Shown here piece after piece: positions 52,644 to 62,035 of a stretch of 64,000 nucleotides of DNA. This DNA comes from Streptomyces sp. JH34 (GTDB lineage Bacteria > Actinomycetota > Actinomycetes > Streptomycetales > Streptomycetaceae), in contig NZ_JAJSOO010000001.1 in the NCBI RefSeq assembly GCF_029428875.1, positions 1-64,000 on the forward strand, given 5' to 3'. Position 1 is the first letter of the stretch, and every line of letters starts with the position of its first letter. The translations under genes and the position numbers were made by a program. The notes beneath the pieces were generated by a model. That model was not told the origin of the DNA. It was given only the letters and a program-made list of their open reading frames with translations, and ran no database searches.

Positions 52644-53033
52644 GGGGACCTCCCGGCTCTCCTCCCAGCCGCGGACCCGATCGTCCACCCGCTGGTCCGC
52701 GTGCTCGCGCGCTTCGGCCAGCTCCCTCTCCCCGTAAACGTCGTCCAGCGAGAGGCCGGCGGCGCGGGCGAGCCTGTGCAGGGTCGTCACCTGTATCCGG
52801 TGCCGGTCACCGAACCGGTGCACCATCCGCTGCTGCTGGGCCAGCACCTTCTGCTGCTTCGGCTCGCCCTCCAGCAACTCGGCGCCCGTCACGCCCTTCT
52901 CCTCGGCCGCGGCCTCGATCGCCTCGACCAGCCGGGCGGTCGTCAGCTTCGCCGACGGGTGTGCGCGGGACGACGTCTGCGTACGGATCAGCCGGGCGCC
53001 GGTCTCTGGATGGCAGCCGCTCATGAGTTGCCG
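52644..53033 (-). pseudogene. MobF (TrwC-type) relaxase fragment
   Basis: About 130 codons in one frame: RQLMSGCHPETGARLIRTQT, LVEAIEAAAEEKGVTGAELL, MVHRFGDRHRIQVTTLHRLARAAGLSLDDVYGERELAEAREH, DDRVRGWEES. I recognise the stretch upstream of the conserved His-triad core in Streptomyces conjugative relaxases. It is cut at both ends by an acyl-CoA dehydrogenase fragment and a Tn3 remnant. It shows that a conjugative element contributed DNA to this region. Confidence 0.7.
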
Positions 53034-53690
53034 GGCTGTCTGCTTGCCCTCCTCATCGATATGCGGTTCTGCCGTACCACCGTGGACCGGCTGTCCCACG
53101 CGGCCCGCTCGCGGCTGGGAGACCTGGTGGCGGGCGACGAGGACGGCGACGAGTCGGCTGGGGACCAGGCGGTGGCCGGGGGCGGGCGGTGGCGGTCGTT
53201 CTTCACCGAGCTGAAGCCGACCCTGGAGCCCCGGGGTTGGAGAGCTTGTTCGCGGAGGTGGACAAGCTCCAGCGGGTGCGGAAGCTGGATCTTCCGGCTG
53301 ACCTGTTCGCGGATGTGTCGGAGAAGCAGGTGGACGCCTGGCGGGCGCGGGCGGGCGGGCGGGCGGGCGGCGAAGGAGTACCCGGCGAACCTGGAGCGGA
53401 TGAAGCCGCCGATGCGGCTGACGCCGCTGGCCGCGCTGCGCCATGTGCGGCACACCGAGATCACCGACTCGCTGGTGGAGCTGTTCATCCAGCTGGTGCT
53501 GAAGATCAACACCAGGGCGGAGAAGAAGGTCGACAAGGAGATGGGGCCGCTGTTCTGGACCCATGCGAACCCGTACGGCAGGTTCGAACTGGATATGAAC
53601 ACCCGTCTCGACCTGGACCTTGCGGCCACCGGGGCCACGGTGCCCGGCCCGCGCGCTCCGCAGGTGGAGGCAGCGGCAGTTCCGGCATGA
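53034..53690 (+). mobile_element. Tn3-family transposase remnant 1
   Basis: Tn3 transposase pieces follow in order across frames: VDRLSHAARSRLGDLVAG, then GLESLFAEVDKLQRVRKLDLPADLFADVSEKQVDAWRARA, EYPANLERMKPPMRLTPLAALRHVRHTEITDSLVELFIQLV, and KINTRAEKKVDKE. The sequence then jumps to the extreme C-terminus, PLFWTHANPYGRFELDMNTRLDL. The whole DDE core (about 600 residues) is deleted. Its end matches that of remnant 2 at 58790-59470. Confidence 0.88.
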
Positions 53691-53755
53691 GGCCTGGGCC
53701 GGTCCTGGCCGAGGCCCAGGCAACGTGCGTGAGTGTCACCGGATGTTGGTGGCAG

Positions 53756-54364
53756 TCACGAGGGGGATGCGTCGCCTCTGCCGGCCGCGGTGGCGCTTTG
53801 GACGCAGTCGCGGAGCAGGGCGCGGCGCTGGTCATGTAGGTCATCGGGTTCTTGGCTGCTGGCCGCATATACGTTGCTGACCGGTGACCAGGCCATGGAC
53901 ATGGCGATGACCATGGCCATGATGTCGAACGGGTCACCTGCGCGGACCCGCCCGGCGTCCTGGGCCTCGGCGATGGCCCTGAGCTTGCGGTCGTCGTAGT
54001 GCTGGTGCATCTCGACGAGGTGCCCGTCAGGACGGCGCTCCAGTCGTGTCCAGGTCGCCAGTCGGATGAGGTCGGGGCGGCGCAGGTATTCGTCGTAGAG
54101 ACGGACAGCCCAGTCCGCGAGATCGTCGGCGTCGATGGGCACGACGTTGGTGATGCGCTCCAGCGAACTGAGGAAGATCGCGTCGAAGAGTCGTTCCTTA
54201 TCGCCGAAGTAGGCGTAGAGCTGTGCCTTGTTGGTGCGCGCTGCCGTCACGATGCGTTCGATGCGCGCCCCGGCGATGCCGTGCTGGGCGAACTCTTCCG
54301 TGGCGGCCTCCAGGATGCGCTGGTAGGTCGCGGCGCCTCGCGAGGTCTGGGGCTGTTCCGGCAT
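53756..54364 (-). CDS. TetR-family repressor
   Basis: A 202-residue TetR regulator. The N-terminal DNA-binding domain (ILEAATEEFAQHGIAGARIERIVTAARTNKAQLYAYFGDKERLF) is followed by a helical ligand domain. It is divergent from the alcohol dehydrogenase at 54459, and two operator-like palindromes lie in the 94-bp gap. It therefore probably represses both genes and is released by a small molecule, perhaps the dehydrogenase substrate. Intact. Confidence 0.92.
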   Translation of the reverse strand: MPEQPQTSRGAATYQRILEAATEEFAQHGIAGARIERIVTAARTNKAQLYAYFGDKERLFDAIFLSSLERITNVVPIDADDLADWAVRLYDEYLRRPDLIRLATWTRLERRPDGHLVEMHQHYDDRKLRAIAEAQDAGRVRAGDPFDIMAMVIAMSMAWSPVSNVYAASSQEPDDLHDQRRALLRDCVQSATAAGRGDASPS

Positions 54365-54375
54365 GCCCGCATCTT

Positions 54376-54444
54376 ACCAAACAGAACAGTTGGTTTGCCT
54401 TGGGGTGCGGTCACACCTACGCTGCGACAGACAGAACAGTCTGT
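54376..54444. promoter_or_regulatory. Two TetR-type operators between divergent genes
   Basis: 54376-54394 (ACCAA...TTGGT arms) and 54427-54444 (ACAGAC..GTCTGT arms) share the core ACAGAACAGT(T/C)NGTTT. The first begins 12 bp from the TetR start; the second lies directly before the AAGGAG ribosome site of the dehydrogenase. Repeated, palindromic sites in this place are what an autoregulated TetR switch needs. Confidence 0.8.
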
Positions 54445-54458
54445 TTAAGGAGTCACGT

Positions 54459-55499
54459 ATGCGGACGACCACCGGATGGCAGGCGGCCGGTCCGACGGCG
54501 CTGCGGCGCACGTCGCTGGAGCGCCGTGACCTGCGCCCGGATGACATCGCGGTGCAGGTCGACTACTGCGGCGTGTGCCACACCGACCTGCACGCCCTGC
54601 ACGCCTACGACCAGCACACGAAAACGCCCCTGGTGCCCGGGCACGAATTCACCGGCGTGGTGACCGGCACCGGCCCCGAGGTGACCACCTTCTCGGTCGG
54701 CGACCACGTCGCGGTGGGCAACATCGTCGACTCCTGCGGCGTGTGCGCCATGTGTGAAGCTGGACAGGAGAATTTCTGCCACTCCTTCCCGACTCTGACC
54801 TACGGCGGCACCGACCGGCAGGACGGGTCGACCACCCTGGGCGGCTACTCCCGCGAATACGTCGTGCGCGACACCTTCGCCTACCCGCTCCCCTCCGGCC
54901 TCGACCCGGCCGCAGCCGCCCCGCTGATGTGCGCCGGCGTCACCGTCTGGGAACCCCTGCGCTCCATGGGCGTGGGCCCCGGCAGTCGCGTCGCCGTGGC
55001 CGGCCTCGGCGGCCTGGGCCACCTCGCTGTCAAGATGGCCGTGGCACTCGGCGCCACCGCGACCGTCATCAGCCGCACCCGGGACAAGCTCGACGATGCC
55101 CGCAAGCTCGGCGCTCACGACCTCATCGACTCCACCGACACCCAGCAGATGGCCACGGCACGCGACACCTTCGACGTCGTCATCGACACCATCCCCGACC
55201 CTCACGACCTCGCCCCGTATCTGAAGCTGGTGGCGATGGACGGCACCCTCAGCCTCCTCGGGTACCTGGGCCCCGTCACCGTCGAGGCCATGGACCTGCT
55301 CATCGGCCGCAAGAAGCTCAGCTCCGCGGGCAGCGGAGGCCGCCTGGCGACAGCCGAGATGCTCCGATTCTGCGCTGACAACAGCATCGCCGCCGACATC
55401 GAAGTACTCCCGTCGTCACAGGTGGACACGGCACTCGACCGCCTCCGGCGAAACGACGTCCGCTACCGCTTCGTGCTCGACATGTCCGACCTGGACTGA
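54459..55499 (+). CDS. Zinc-dependent NAD(P) alcohol dehydrogenase (cinnamyl-type)
   Basis: A 346-residue medium-chain dehydrogenase. Catalytic zinc ligands are in GVCHTD (C40) and GHEF (H62). Structural zinc cysteines are C93, C96, C99 and C107 (SCGVCAMCEAGQENFC). The nucleotide loop is AVAGLGGLGHLAVKMA. The YahK/AdhC-type pattern (DYCGVCHTDLH, SFPTLTYGGTD) suggests broad aldehyde reduction. ATG 54459 follows AAGGAG. The upstream extension to 54363 runs through the operators and is rejected. Confidence 0.94.
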   Translation: MRTTTGWQAAGPTALRRTSLERRDLRPDDIAVQVDYCGVCHTDLHALHAYDQHTKTPLVPGHEFTGVVTGTGPEVTTFSVGDHVAVGNIVDSCGVCAMCEAGQENFCHSFPTLTYGGTDRQDGSTTLGGYSREYVVRDTFAYPLPSGLDPAAAAPLMCAGVTVWEPLRSMGVGPGSRVAVAGLGGLGHLAVKMAVALGATATVISRTRDKLDDARKLGAHDLIDSTDTQQMATARDTFDVVIDTIPDPHDLAPYLKLVAMDGTLSLLGYLGPVTVEAMDLLIGRKKLSSAGSGGRLATAEMLRFCADNSIAADIEVLPSSQVDTALDRLRRNDVRYRFVLDMSDLD

Positions 55500-55734
55500 A
55501 GAGACGGTGGGCCCGGGCCATGGCGTGAGGGCCGGACAACGGCGCGCGCCGCGGCCCTGCACTCCGCCCTCTCACAAACGACCCTTTGCCCGAGCAAGAT
55601 CAAAAGTGGGCATCCGGAGACCGTCAAATCCCGGATCGGGTCTCAGAAGCCGTTCTCACTCATAAGTGACAGGAGGGCAGTTCTGCGACTTAAGTTGTGC
55701 GAAAACCCGGGCTCATGACGGACCCTCAAGAGCT
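55500..55734. other. Non-coding stretch
   Basis: No gene seen. It separates the dehydrogenase stop from the pentapeptide-type remnant. A GTGCGAAAACC/ACTTAAGT-rich patch at 55670-55710 is less GC-rich, without clear promoter elements. Confidence 0.3.
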
Positions 55735-56045
55735 TGCCCCACCCGCCGGGTCGGAAGCCGATCTCGTCGAACGCCATCCGTGCCCGAAGTGCATGGCGGC
55801 TCCCCGGGACGATGCAGGTCTGGCGGAGGCTGTCGTTGGGGGCGTCGTCGGCGAGTCCGGCCAGGGCGTGGACGCCGCCGAGCTGGACGGCCCGGGAGTT
55901 GGAGCCGAGTTGTTCGACGGCCTGGGAGAAGCGTTCGGTGTGGAGTCGGGTAGCTTCGCGGTGGGCGCCGGCTTCGTCGACGCGCTGACGGCGGTAGGCG
56001 ACGACAAGGGCGACAAGCGCGCCTGCCCCGGCGACCTGGCCCTCC
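55735..56045 (-). pseudogene. Fragment of a pentapeptide-repeat-linked membrane protein
   Basis: The minus strand reads GALVALVVAYRRQRVDEAG, AHREATRLHTERFSQAVEQLGSNSRAVQLGGVHALAGLADDAP, then LRQTCIV. This is a stretch that normally joins a membrane helix to a pentapeptide-repeat domain in Streptomyces proteins. The start and the repeat domain are missing; the sequence after CIV is unrelated. Confidence 0.65.
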
Positions 56046-56059
56046 CCCTGCGGCGCGGG

Positions 56060-56995
56060 TCAGCGCGGCGATCGGGACTCCGCCGCGGGCAACTTCTCCG
56101 GTGCCGTGCCCTCGGTGACGCTGAGGTCCTGGGTCCCTATGACAGACAGCAGTTCCAGCTGCTCGGCTCCCCGGCTTCCGGGCGGCGCGGTGAACCACAG
56201 CAGACGCTGGCGTCCGTCCTCGCTGAGCAGGTTGTAGCAGTCGAGTTCGATGACGCCGAGCGTGGGATGGACGATCTTCTTGTGGTCCATGCGGCGCACC
56301 GCGACGTCGTGGGTGTCCCAAAGGGCTGCGAACTCCTGGCTGCGGCGGCGTAGCGCGGCAATCATCTTCTGGACCTCCGCGTCCCGGCCGCGTCGGGCGG
56401 CCGCTGCCTGGAGGTCTGCCACGAACACCCGGGAGTGGTGCGGGTGGTCCTCGACCGGGTACCTCTCGCGGGTCTGCGGGTCGGTGAACCAGCGGTACAC
56501 GAAGCTCGCCGCCGGGCCGCGGTGTGCCGGTGACTTACCGAGCAGGTTTCGGGCCAGGTCGTTTTCCACCAGGGTTTCGTGCAGATCGGTGATGATGCGC
56601 GCGGGTGTGTTGGACAGCCGGTCCAGCAGTCCGAGAAGCGCGGGCTGCACGTGTGCCGACGGTCCGTGTGCTGACGGGGGGACCGGCCGCTCGGCCAGGC
56701 GGAACAGGTGGTCGCGCTCGTCGCCGTTCAGGCGCAGGGCTCGGGCGAGGGCGGCCAGGGTCTGGGCCGAGGGCTGCACGCCGTTCTTCGCGCTGCCTCG
56801 TTCCAACTCGGTGTAGTAGTCGGCCGACAGCCCTGCCAGCTGGGCGACTTCCTCACGGCGCAGCCCGGGGACGCGCCGGCGTGGGCCTTGAGGGAGACCG
56901 ACCTCGGCGGGTCGGACGCGGTCGCGGCGTGTCCTGAGGAAGGCGCCGAGTTCTGGAAGGTTCACCCCTACATCGTCTCTCGCGCGCCAGGCCAT
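56060..56995 (-). CDS. XRE-family regulator with MmyB-like ligand domain
   Basis: A 311-residue paralogue of the regulator at 20367. XRE helix-turn-helix RREEVAQLAGLSADYYTELERG (about residues 51-72); MmyB-like domain ARIITDLHETLVENDLAR.., VHPTLGVIELDCYNLLSEDGRQRLLWFTAPPGS. It is divergent from a short-chain dehydrogenase 128 bp away, which it probably controls. ATG 56995 is used; a start near VNLPELGAFLRTR, ten codons in, is an alternative. Confidence 0.9.
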   Translation of the reverse strand: MAWRARDDVGVNLPELGAFLRTRRDRVRPAEVGLPQGPRRRVPGLRREEVAQLAGLSADYYTELERGSAKNGVQPSAQTLAALARALRLNGDERDHLFRLAERPVPPSAHGPSAHVQPALLGLLDRLSNTPARIITDLHETLVENDLARNLLGKSPAHRGPAASFVYRWFTDPQTRERYPVEDHPHHSRVFVADLQAAAARRGRDAEVQKMIAALRRRSQEFAALWDTHDVAVRRMDHKKIVHPTLGVIELDCYNLLSEDGRQRLLWFTAPPGSRGAEQLELLSVIGTQDLSVTEGTAPEKLPAAESRSPR

Positions 56996-57123
56996 AACCA
57001 GGGGGTGGCATCCCCTGGGTAAACGCAGCCCTGGCTAAGGGTGAGGGACCGGCCGATAGTCAAGGACGCAGCAGGGCGACGGCGAGACCGCGGCCCGACC
57101 CGCATTCACCACAGGAGTCAGTA

Positions 57124-57906
57124 ATGCCCCTCCCCACCTCCCTCGACGGGATCACCGCCCAGGCCCAGCCCTCCGCCTCACTCCGTGTCGCGATCGTCAC
57201 CGGCGGCTCACGCGGCATCGGCCGCCAGACCGTCAGCCGGCTGGCCGCCGACGGGTACGCCGTCGTGGTCGGCTATGCCGGCAACCAGAACGAGGCCGAA
57301 GCCGCAGTGAAGGAGGCCGTCAACAGCGGTGCCCTGGCGATCGCGGTACGCGCCGACGTCGCCGACGAACACGCCGTCGCAGCCCTGTTCGACGCGGCCG
57401 AAGCAGAGTTCGGCGGTATCGACGTCGTCGTGCACGCGGCCGGGCGGGCACACATGGCGCCGATCGCCGAGCTGGACCTGGCCGTCCTGGACGACCTGCA
57501 CCGCACCAACATCCGCGGCACCTTCGTCGTCGTCCAGCAGGCCGCCCGTCGGGTGCGCCCCGGCGGTGCGATCGTGACGTTCTCCACGTCCGTGGTGGGG
57601 CTGGCCTTCCCGAACTACGGCGCGTACTCCGCCAGCAAAGGTGCGGTCGAGGCGCTGACACTGATCCTGGCCCGGGAACTGCGGGGCCGGGACGTCACCG
57701 CCAACGCCGTCGCGCCCGGCCCCACGGCCACCGACCTCTTCCTGGACGGCAAGGACGAGGAGACCATCGCCCGCCTGGCCGCCCAGCCCCCGCTTGAGCG
57801 ACTCGGTACCCCGTCCGACATCGCCGAGGTCGTCGCGTTCCTGGCCTCCCCGGCCGGCCACTGGATCAACGGACAGGTCGTCCGCGCCAACGGCGGAATC
57901 ATCTGA
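57124..57906 (+). CDS. Short-chain dehydrogenase/reductase
   Basis: A 260-residue classical SDR. The nucleotide-binding TGGSRGIG is at residues 26-33, the catalytic tyrosine and lysine are Y168 and K172 (YSASK), and the catalytic serine is in FSTSVVG. The NNAG motif is HAAG here. The C-terminal PLERLGTPSDIAEVVAFLAS and WINGQVVRANGGI are typical of ketoacyl-reductase-like SDRs. It starts an apparent operon with an SDR remnant and a tautomerase; the regulator is divergent. The substrate is unknown. Confidence 0.93.
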   Translation: MPLPTSLDGITAQAQPSASLRVAIVTGGSRGIGRQTVSRLAADGYAVVVGYAGNQNEAEAAVKEAVNSGALAIAVRADVADEHAVAALFDAAEAEFGGIDVVVHAAGRAHMAPIAELDLAVLDDLHRTNIRGTFVVVQQAARRVRPGGAIVTFSTSVVGLAFPNYGAYSASKGAVEALTLILARELRGRDVTANAVAPGPTATDLFLDGKDEETIARLAAQPPLERLGTPSDIAEVVAFLASPAGHWINGQVVRANGGII

Positions 57907-57947
57907 CCCCACCCCTGCCACCCCATCGATCAACGAAAGACCCTGTC

Positions 57948-58426
57948 ATGAGGAACGACGACGCCGGCAAGGTCATCCTGGTCACCGGAGCCTCCAGCGG
58001 CATCGGGACGCTGTCCGTGCGTGCTCCGGCCCTCTCCGGTCACACCGTGCACGCGGGGATCGCCAGACCACGACCCGCCCCGTAATGCGACCGCGGTGGC
58101 CGACCTGACTCACTACGGCACCGACCACCACGTCGACGTAGCACGCCGTCGAGCTGGACCTCACCTCTGAGGACTCCGCCGACGCCGCACCCCTGATGGG
58201 CGATCCGGGCAAACGCCTGGCCGCGCTCATCCCTTCGGACGCCGAAGTGACCGAGGTCGCTGAAGCCGTCGCGCGCCTGGTCGCGATGGCGCATGGCACT
58301 CGGTCTCAGCGCACCCACCTAAACCCCAGCCGAGACGGCAGCGAAGCGGTCGCCGACCGCCTCCGCGCCGACTTCTTCCGCCGCATCGGACTGGACAGCC
58401 TGCTCACCGCAGGCAGCTTCCTGTAA
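57948..58426 (+). pseudogene. Second SDR with internal deletion
   Basis: ATG 57948 opens DAGKVILVTGASSGIGTLSVRAPALSGHTVHAGIARP, a normal SDR N-terminus. After a gap the C-terminal part resumes in other frames (VELDLTSEDSADAA, then DAEVTEVAEAVARLV.., LNPSRDGSEAVADRLRADFFRRIGLDSLL) to the stop at 58426. About 110 residues, including the YxxxK active site, are missing. Remnant of a three-gene operon. Confidence 0.8.
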
Positions 58427-58455
58427 CGCCCCACTGAGAGAAGGAACAACCCGCC

Positions 58456-58686
58456 ATGCCTTTCGCGAACTTCAAGGTCCCCGAGAAGACCCTCACCCCC
58501 AAGCAGAAGGAGCAGATCGTCACCCGCGCCACCGAGCTGTACGTCGAGATCTACGGCGAGCGCGCCCGTAACAACACCATGGTTCTGGTCGAAGAGGTCG
58601 CCGACGGCGGCTGGGGCATCTCCGGCAACGTGCTGACCCTCGCCATGCTCGGTGAGGCGACACCGATCGACACCAGCGACGCCTGA
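58456..58686 (+). CDS. 4-oxalocrotonate tautomerase-family protein
   Basis: A 76-residue tautomerase. After removal of Met, the catalytic Pro-1 starts MPFANFKVPEKTLTPKQKEQIV. NNTMVLVEEVADGGWGISG forms the second half of the beta-alpha-beta fold. These hexamers interconvert keto and enol forms in aromatic and alkyl degradation. AGAGAAGGA precedes the start. It is the last gene of the SDR group. Confidence 0.9.
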   Translation: MPFANFKVPEKTLTPKQKEQIVTRATELYVEIYGERARNNTMVLVEEVADGGWGISGNVLTLAMLGEATPIDTSDA

Positions 58687-58789
58687 CCGCACCCACCAGC
58701 CGTCATTCGGCCAAGACAGCACCGTGAGACCGAGGGCCGCCGATCGCACCCGGCGGCCCTCGGCTGGGCCCACCTGTGCTGCGCGACCT

Positions 58790-59470
58790 GCTTTCGCGGC
58801 TGGTGCCTGCACCAGGAGGTGGCGTCGGGGGCAAGCACGGCCAGTCCGAGGCTGCGGCGGGTGCGGCACCTGTTCGTCAACCGGGCCAACCTGCGCGCGG
58901 CCCTCCACCGCACGATCGACTGGGCGCTGATCCGCCAGCAGTACGACCAGATCGCCAAGTACACCACCGCGCTGCGGCTGGGCACTGCCGAGGCCGAGCA
59001 GGTGCTTCGCAGGACCTACCGGCGATCGAGGAGCTGGGACGGGCCGTGCGCACGGCCCTCATCTGTGACCACCTGTCGGACCCGCAGATGCGGCGGGAGA
59101 TCCACGAGGGCCTGCAGGTGGTGGAGAACTGAAACTCGGCCAACCACGACCTGTACTACGGCAAGGACGGCGCGCGGACAAGGAGGGACAGGAGATTTCC
59201 CTGCTCGCCCTGGACCTCCTGCAGTCGAGTCCGGTCCACGTCAATATGCTGCTGCTTCAAAAGCTCTTGGCCGAGCCGAAGTGGGCCGACAGGCTCGCGG
59301 AGACCGACCGCCGGGCATTGTCTCCGCTGTTCTGGACCCACGTGAACCCCTACGGCCGGTTCGAGCTCGACATGCACAGTCGCCTCGGCCTGGACCTGAC
59401 AGCCCGGTCGGCGACGGTGCCCGGCCCACCACCTGCGAGGACGAGACCACTGCGGCTCCGGCCCGCGTAG
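58790..59470 (+). mobile_element. Tn3-family transposase remnant 2
   Basis: The pieces read [131 protein letters not shown] and SPLFWTHVNPYGRFELDMHSRLGL. A block of the catalytic core is deleted after NRANLRAAL, frames shift twice, and the normal VVENWNSAN carries TGG changed to TGA at 59130-59132. Confidence 0.9.
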
Positions 59471-59497
59471 GTCCGTTGGGCGGAATACTCTGTTGCT

Positions 59498-59833
59498 ATG
59501 AGCGAACGAGGAATGCAGGAGCTGGCTCTGCTGCTGCTGACGGCGCTGGCGAATGCCCCTCGGCACGGGTATGCCATCGCCCAGGAGGTCAAGACCATCA
59601 CCGACGGCCGCGTGACGCCGCGTACCGGGGCGCTCTACGGGGCGTTGGACAGGCTCTTGGCGGAGGGTTTGATCCGGGTGGAGCGTGAGGAGGTGGTGGA
59701 CGGCCGGGCTCGTCGTGTCTTCTCTCTCGCTCCCGCCGGGCGGGAGCGGCTGGAGGCCGAGGCGGAGCGGCTGGCCGCGACCGCCCGGGAGGTCAGGCGG
59801 CGTCTGGCCGACGGCGCGGCGGCGCCGGCGTGA
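59498..59833 (+). CDS. PadR-family regulator
   Basis: A 111-residue PadR winged-helix protein (LLLLTALANAPRHGYAIAQEVKTITDGRVTPRTGALYGALDRLLAEGLIRVEREEVVDGRARRVFSLAPAGRERL). It usually represses an adjacent membrane or transport gene. Its stop overlaps the start of the next gene (GTGA), so the two are coupled. Intact. Confidence 0.93.
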   Translation: MSERGMQELALLLLTALANAPRHGYAIAQEVKTITDGRVTPRTGALYGALDRLLAEGLIRVEREEVVDGRARRVFSLAPAGRERLEAEAERLAATAREVRRRLADGAAAPA

Positions 59834-60717
59834 GCGATCCCCTCGTCCGTCTGTATCCGGCTACGTACCGGGCTGCTTACGGGCAGGAAATCATCGCCGT
59901 GCACCGGGAGATGACGGCGGACATGGCGCGTCCGGCCCGGCTGCGTGCGGATGCCGACCTGGCCGCGCACGCCCTGCGGGTTCGGCTGGGGCTTGACTCG
60001 GCGTCGCCTGCGGGGCGTTTCTTCGCCCTGGCTGCCCCGTTCGCGCTGGCGGCTGGTGCGGTGGACGGCGGGCTGCGTCTGACGCGCTGGTACGCCGGGC
60101 TTGTTCTCTCGCCGGCCCCGGTATGGGTACAGCTCTCCACCGTGGATGGTGCGTGGAGCCTGTACATGCTGCTCTCACTGCTGGTGTGCGTCGGCGCGGT
60201 CATCGCCTTGACCGGCCGGTGGGGGCCGGGTGTGGGGGTGGCCGTGTGCGGGCTGCTGGGGACGACCGTGCAGTGGGCCGCCGGCGCTCGCGTGTACGGC
60301 GAGGGGGCCATCGCTCCGGTCGCAGCGTTGCTGACCGTCGCCGTCGTCCTCGCCTGCCCTCCGGATCGACGCGGTGACAGGCGGCTGTCGGCGGCGGCCG
60401 GAGCCATGGCTGCCGCGGGTTGGTTTCCCGTCGTCGTCGTGAATGCAGGGACCTATACAGGGGCCTTCGGTGTGACCACGGACTACGGCGCCTGGCCGAT
60501 GCTGGTCCTCGCCTTCACGGGGGCCGTCCTCGCCCTGCGCGCGCGTTCCTCGGGTCTGCGTGAGATGGGCGCGATGGCCGCGGCCTCTCCGCCGCTGGTC
60601 GCCTACTCCTACGCGACTGCCTGGAGCGATCCCTGGCCCGTCCTCGGCACCCTTCTCCTGCTGTCGGTCGTGACCGCGCTCACCGCGTTCTTCCAGGCAG
60701 TGCGCCGCCGACCCTGA
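59830..60717 (+). CDS. Integral membrane protein coupled to PadR
   Basis: A 295-residue protein starting at GTG 59830, overlapping the PadR stop. The N-terminal ~50 residues are cytosolic (YPATYRAAYGQEIIAVHREM). They are followed by seven or eight hydrophobic helices from about residue 60 to 290. The YPATYRAAYGQE start is common to uncharacterised proteins encoded next to PadR in actinobacteria. It is probably the regulated partner; its transport or signalling role is unknown. Confidence 0.8.
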   Translation: MSDPLVRLYPATYRAAYGQEIIAVHREMTADMARPARLRADADLAAHALRVRLGLDSASPAGRFFALAAPFALAAGAVDGGLRLTRWYAGLVLSPAPVWVQLSTVDGAWSLYMLLSLLVCVGAVIALTGRWGPGVGVAVCGLLGTTVQWAAGARVYGEGAIAPVAALLTVAVVLACPPDRRGDRRLSAAAGAMAAAGWFPVVVVNAGTYTGAFGVTTDYGAWPMLVLAFTGAVLALRARSSGLREMGAMAAASPPLVAYSYATAWSDPWPVLGTLLLLSVVTALTAFFQAVRRRP

Positions 60718-60991
60718 CCCCGCCCTTACTTTCCGGCCGGCCGTCCGCCAACGGGCGGCCGGCTTTGCCGTGCCGACCACGTGTCTTGCCTGACGGCTTC
60801 CATGCCGGCAGCACACCGTGCCCCGAGCACGTTGCGATAGTCCGTTGAGATGAATACTCTGTCCGAGGTTCTATCCGGGAGTGTTGTCTGGGCCAGCCGT
60901 GCGATCTCGGGTGCCGCCGGCGAAAGGGCGCCCGCAGCGGGATGCGCAGTGACCCCCGCCCGGTCCCTTCCGAGCAGAGAAGAGCATCGAG
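60718..60991. other. Non-coding stretch with hairpin
   Basis: The membrane gene is followed by GCCGGCCGTCCGCC..GGGCGGCCGGC (60736-60764), a terminator-like stem. No gene is seen up to the TTG start at 60992. Confidence 0.5.
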
Positions 60992-61948
60992 TTGCCGTTC
61001 ACCTTGTCCCACCCCGCAGCAGTGCTGCCGCTGATGCGTCGGCCCTTCGTTCCGGCGGCTCTGGTCGCGGGTGCCACGGCACCCGACGTCCCGTACTTCC
61101 TGGACGCCCTCGGCGTGTCCGAGACCAGCCCCCAGGACTGGTACGGGCCGCTCCTCAACGCCACGGAGACCCACTCGCTCAGTGCGGGTCCGGTGGTCAG
61201 TCTGCCCCTTGCCATCGGCCTGGTCGCCGCCTACCGGATGCTGCGCGCGCCGATCACAGCGCTGCTCCCATCCGGCCTCCGCCTCCCGGAACCCGAGCGG
61301 ACGACCAGCCTGCCGGCCAAGGTCCGCTACACCGTGTGGCTGCTGGTCTCCGCCCTGATCGGTATCGCCTCCCACCTCGCGTGGGACTCCTTCACCCACG
61401 GCGACGGCTTCCTGGTCACCCACGTGCAGTCGCTGCGCGCCTCGGCCCTGGGAGGCCTGACGGCCGCCCGGCTGCTGCAGTACGCGAGCACCGCCTTCGG
61501 CCTGGCGGCCGTCGGCTGGCATCTTTGGCGGCGTCGGGACCGTCTGCGCACCCACGTCGGCACCGACACCGTTGCCCGCCTGGGTCCCGTCATGCGGTGG
61601 AGCGTGGTGACTCTGCTGGTTGCGGCACCCGTGCTGGGCGGCGCCGTCAACGGCCGTGACAACTTCAACGCCTACCGCTATGCGACCGAAGTGGACTACA
61701 GCCAACCGACCACCGTCGACCTGGGCGACGGCGCGAGCGAGACCACCTATCCCTCCAAGAGGGCCCAAGCTCCGTGGGGGACCGTCGCCGAAGGCGTGTT
61801 GACCGGAGCCGCCAAGAGAGCGGGCGCTTCGTTCACGGTCGCACTGCTGCTGTACTCCGCCACCTGGCAGATCGGCGCCATCTCGCGCCGGCCAGCGACG
61901 GTGCCCAGCCGCGCCCCCTCGCCACGACCGACTCAGGACGGGAAGTGA
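60992..61948 (+). CDS. DUF4184 family membrane protein
   Basis: A 318-residue membrane protein whose start, LPFTLSHPAAVLPLMRRPFVPAALVAGATAPDVPYFLDA, is typical of DUF4184. It has about six hydrophobic helices and a histidine/aspartate-rich H-S-H-P..D..Y pattern shared with metal-dependent membrane hydrolases (LNATETHSL, SHLAWDSFTHGDGF). It starts at TTG 60992, the only start giving the conserved N-terminus. Function unknown. Confidence 0.88.
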   Translation: MPFTLSHPAAVLPLMRRPFVPAALVAGATAPDVPYFLDALGVSETSPQDWYGPLLNATETHSLSAGPVVSLPLAIGLVAAYRMLRAPITALLPSGLRLPEPERTTSLPAKVRYTVWLLVSALIGIASHLAWDSFTHGDGFLVTHVQSLRASALGGLTAARLLQYASTAFGLAAVGWHLWRRRDRLRTHVGTDTVARLGPVMRWSVVTLLVAAPVLGGAVNGRDNFNAYRYATEVDYSQPTTVDLGDGASETTYPSKRAQAPWGTVAEGVLTGAAKRAGASFTVALLLYSATWQIGAISRRPATVPSRAPSPRPTQDGK

Positions 61949-62035
61949 CGGCGCTCGGCAGACCGGCATCCGCGCCCTGACCGCGGAGGTGCCTGGTTCA
62001 GCCCCGGCGACGGGCAGCGGGGTCGCGCTGCCGAC

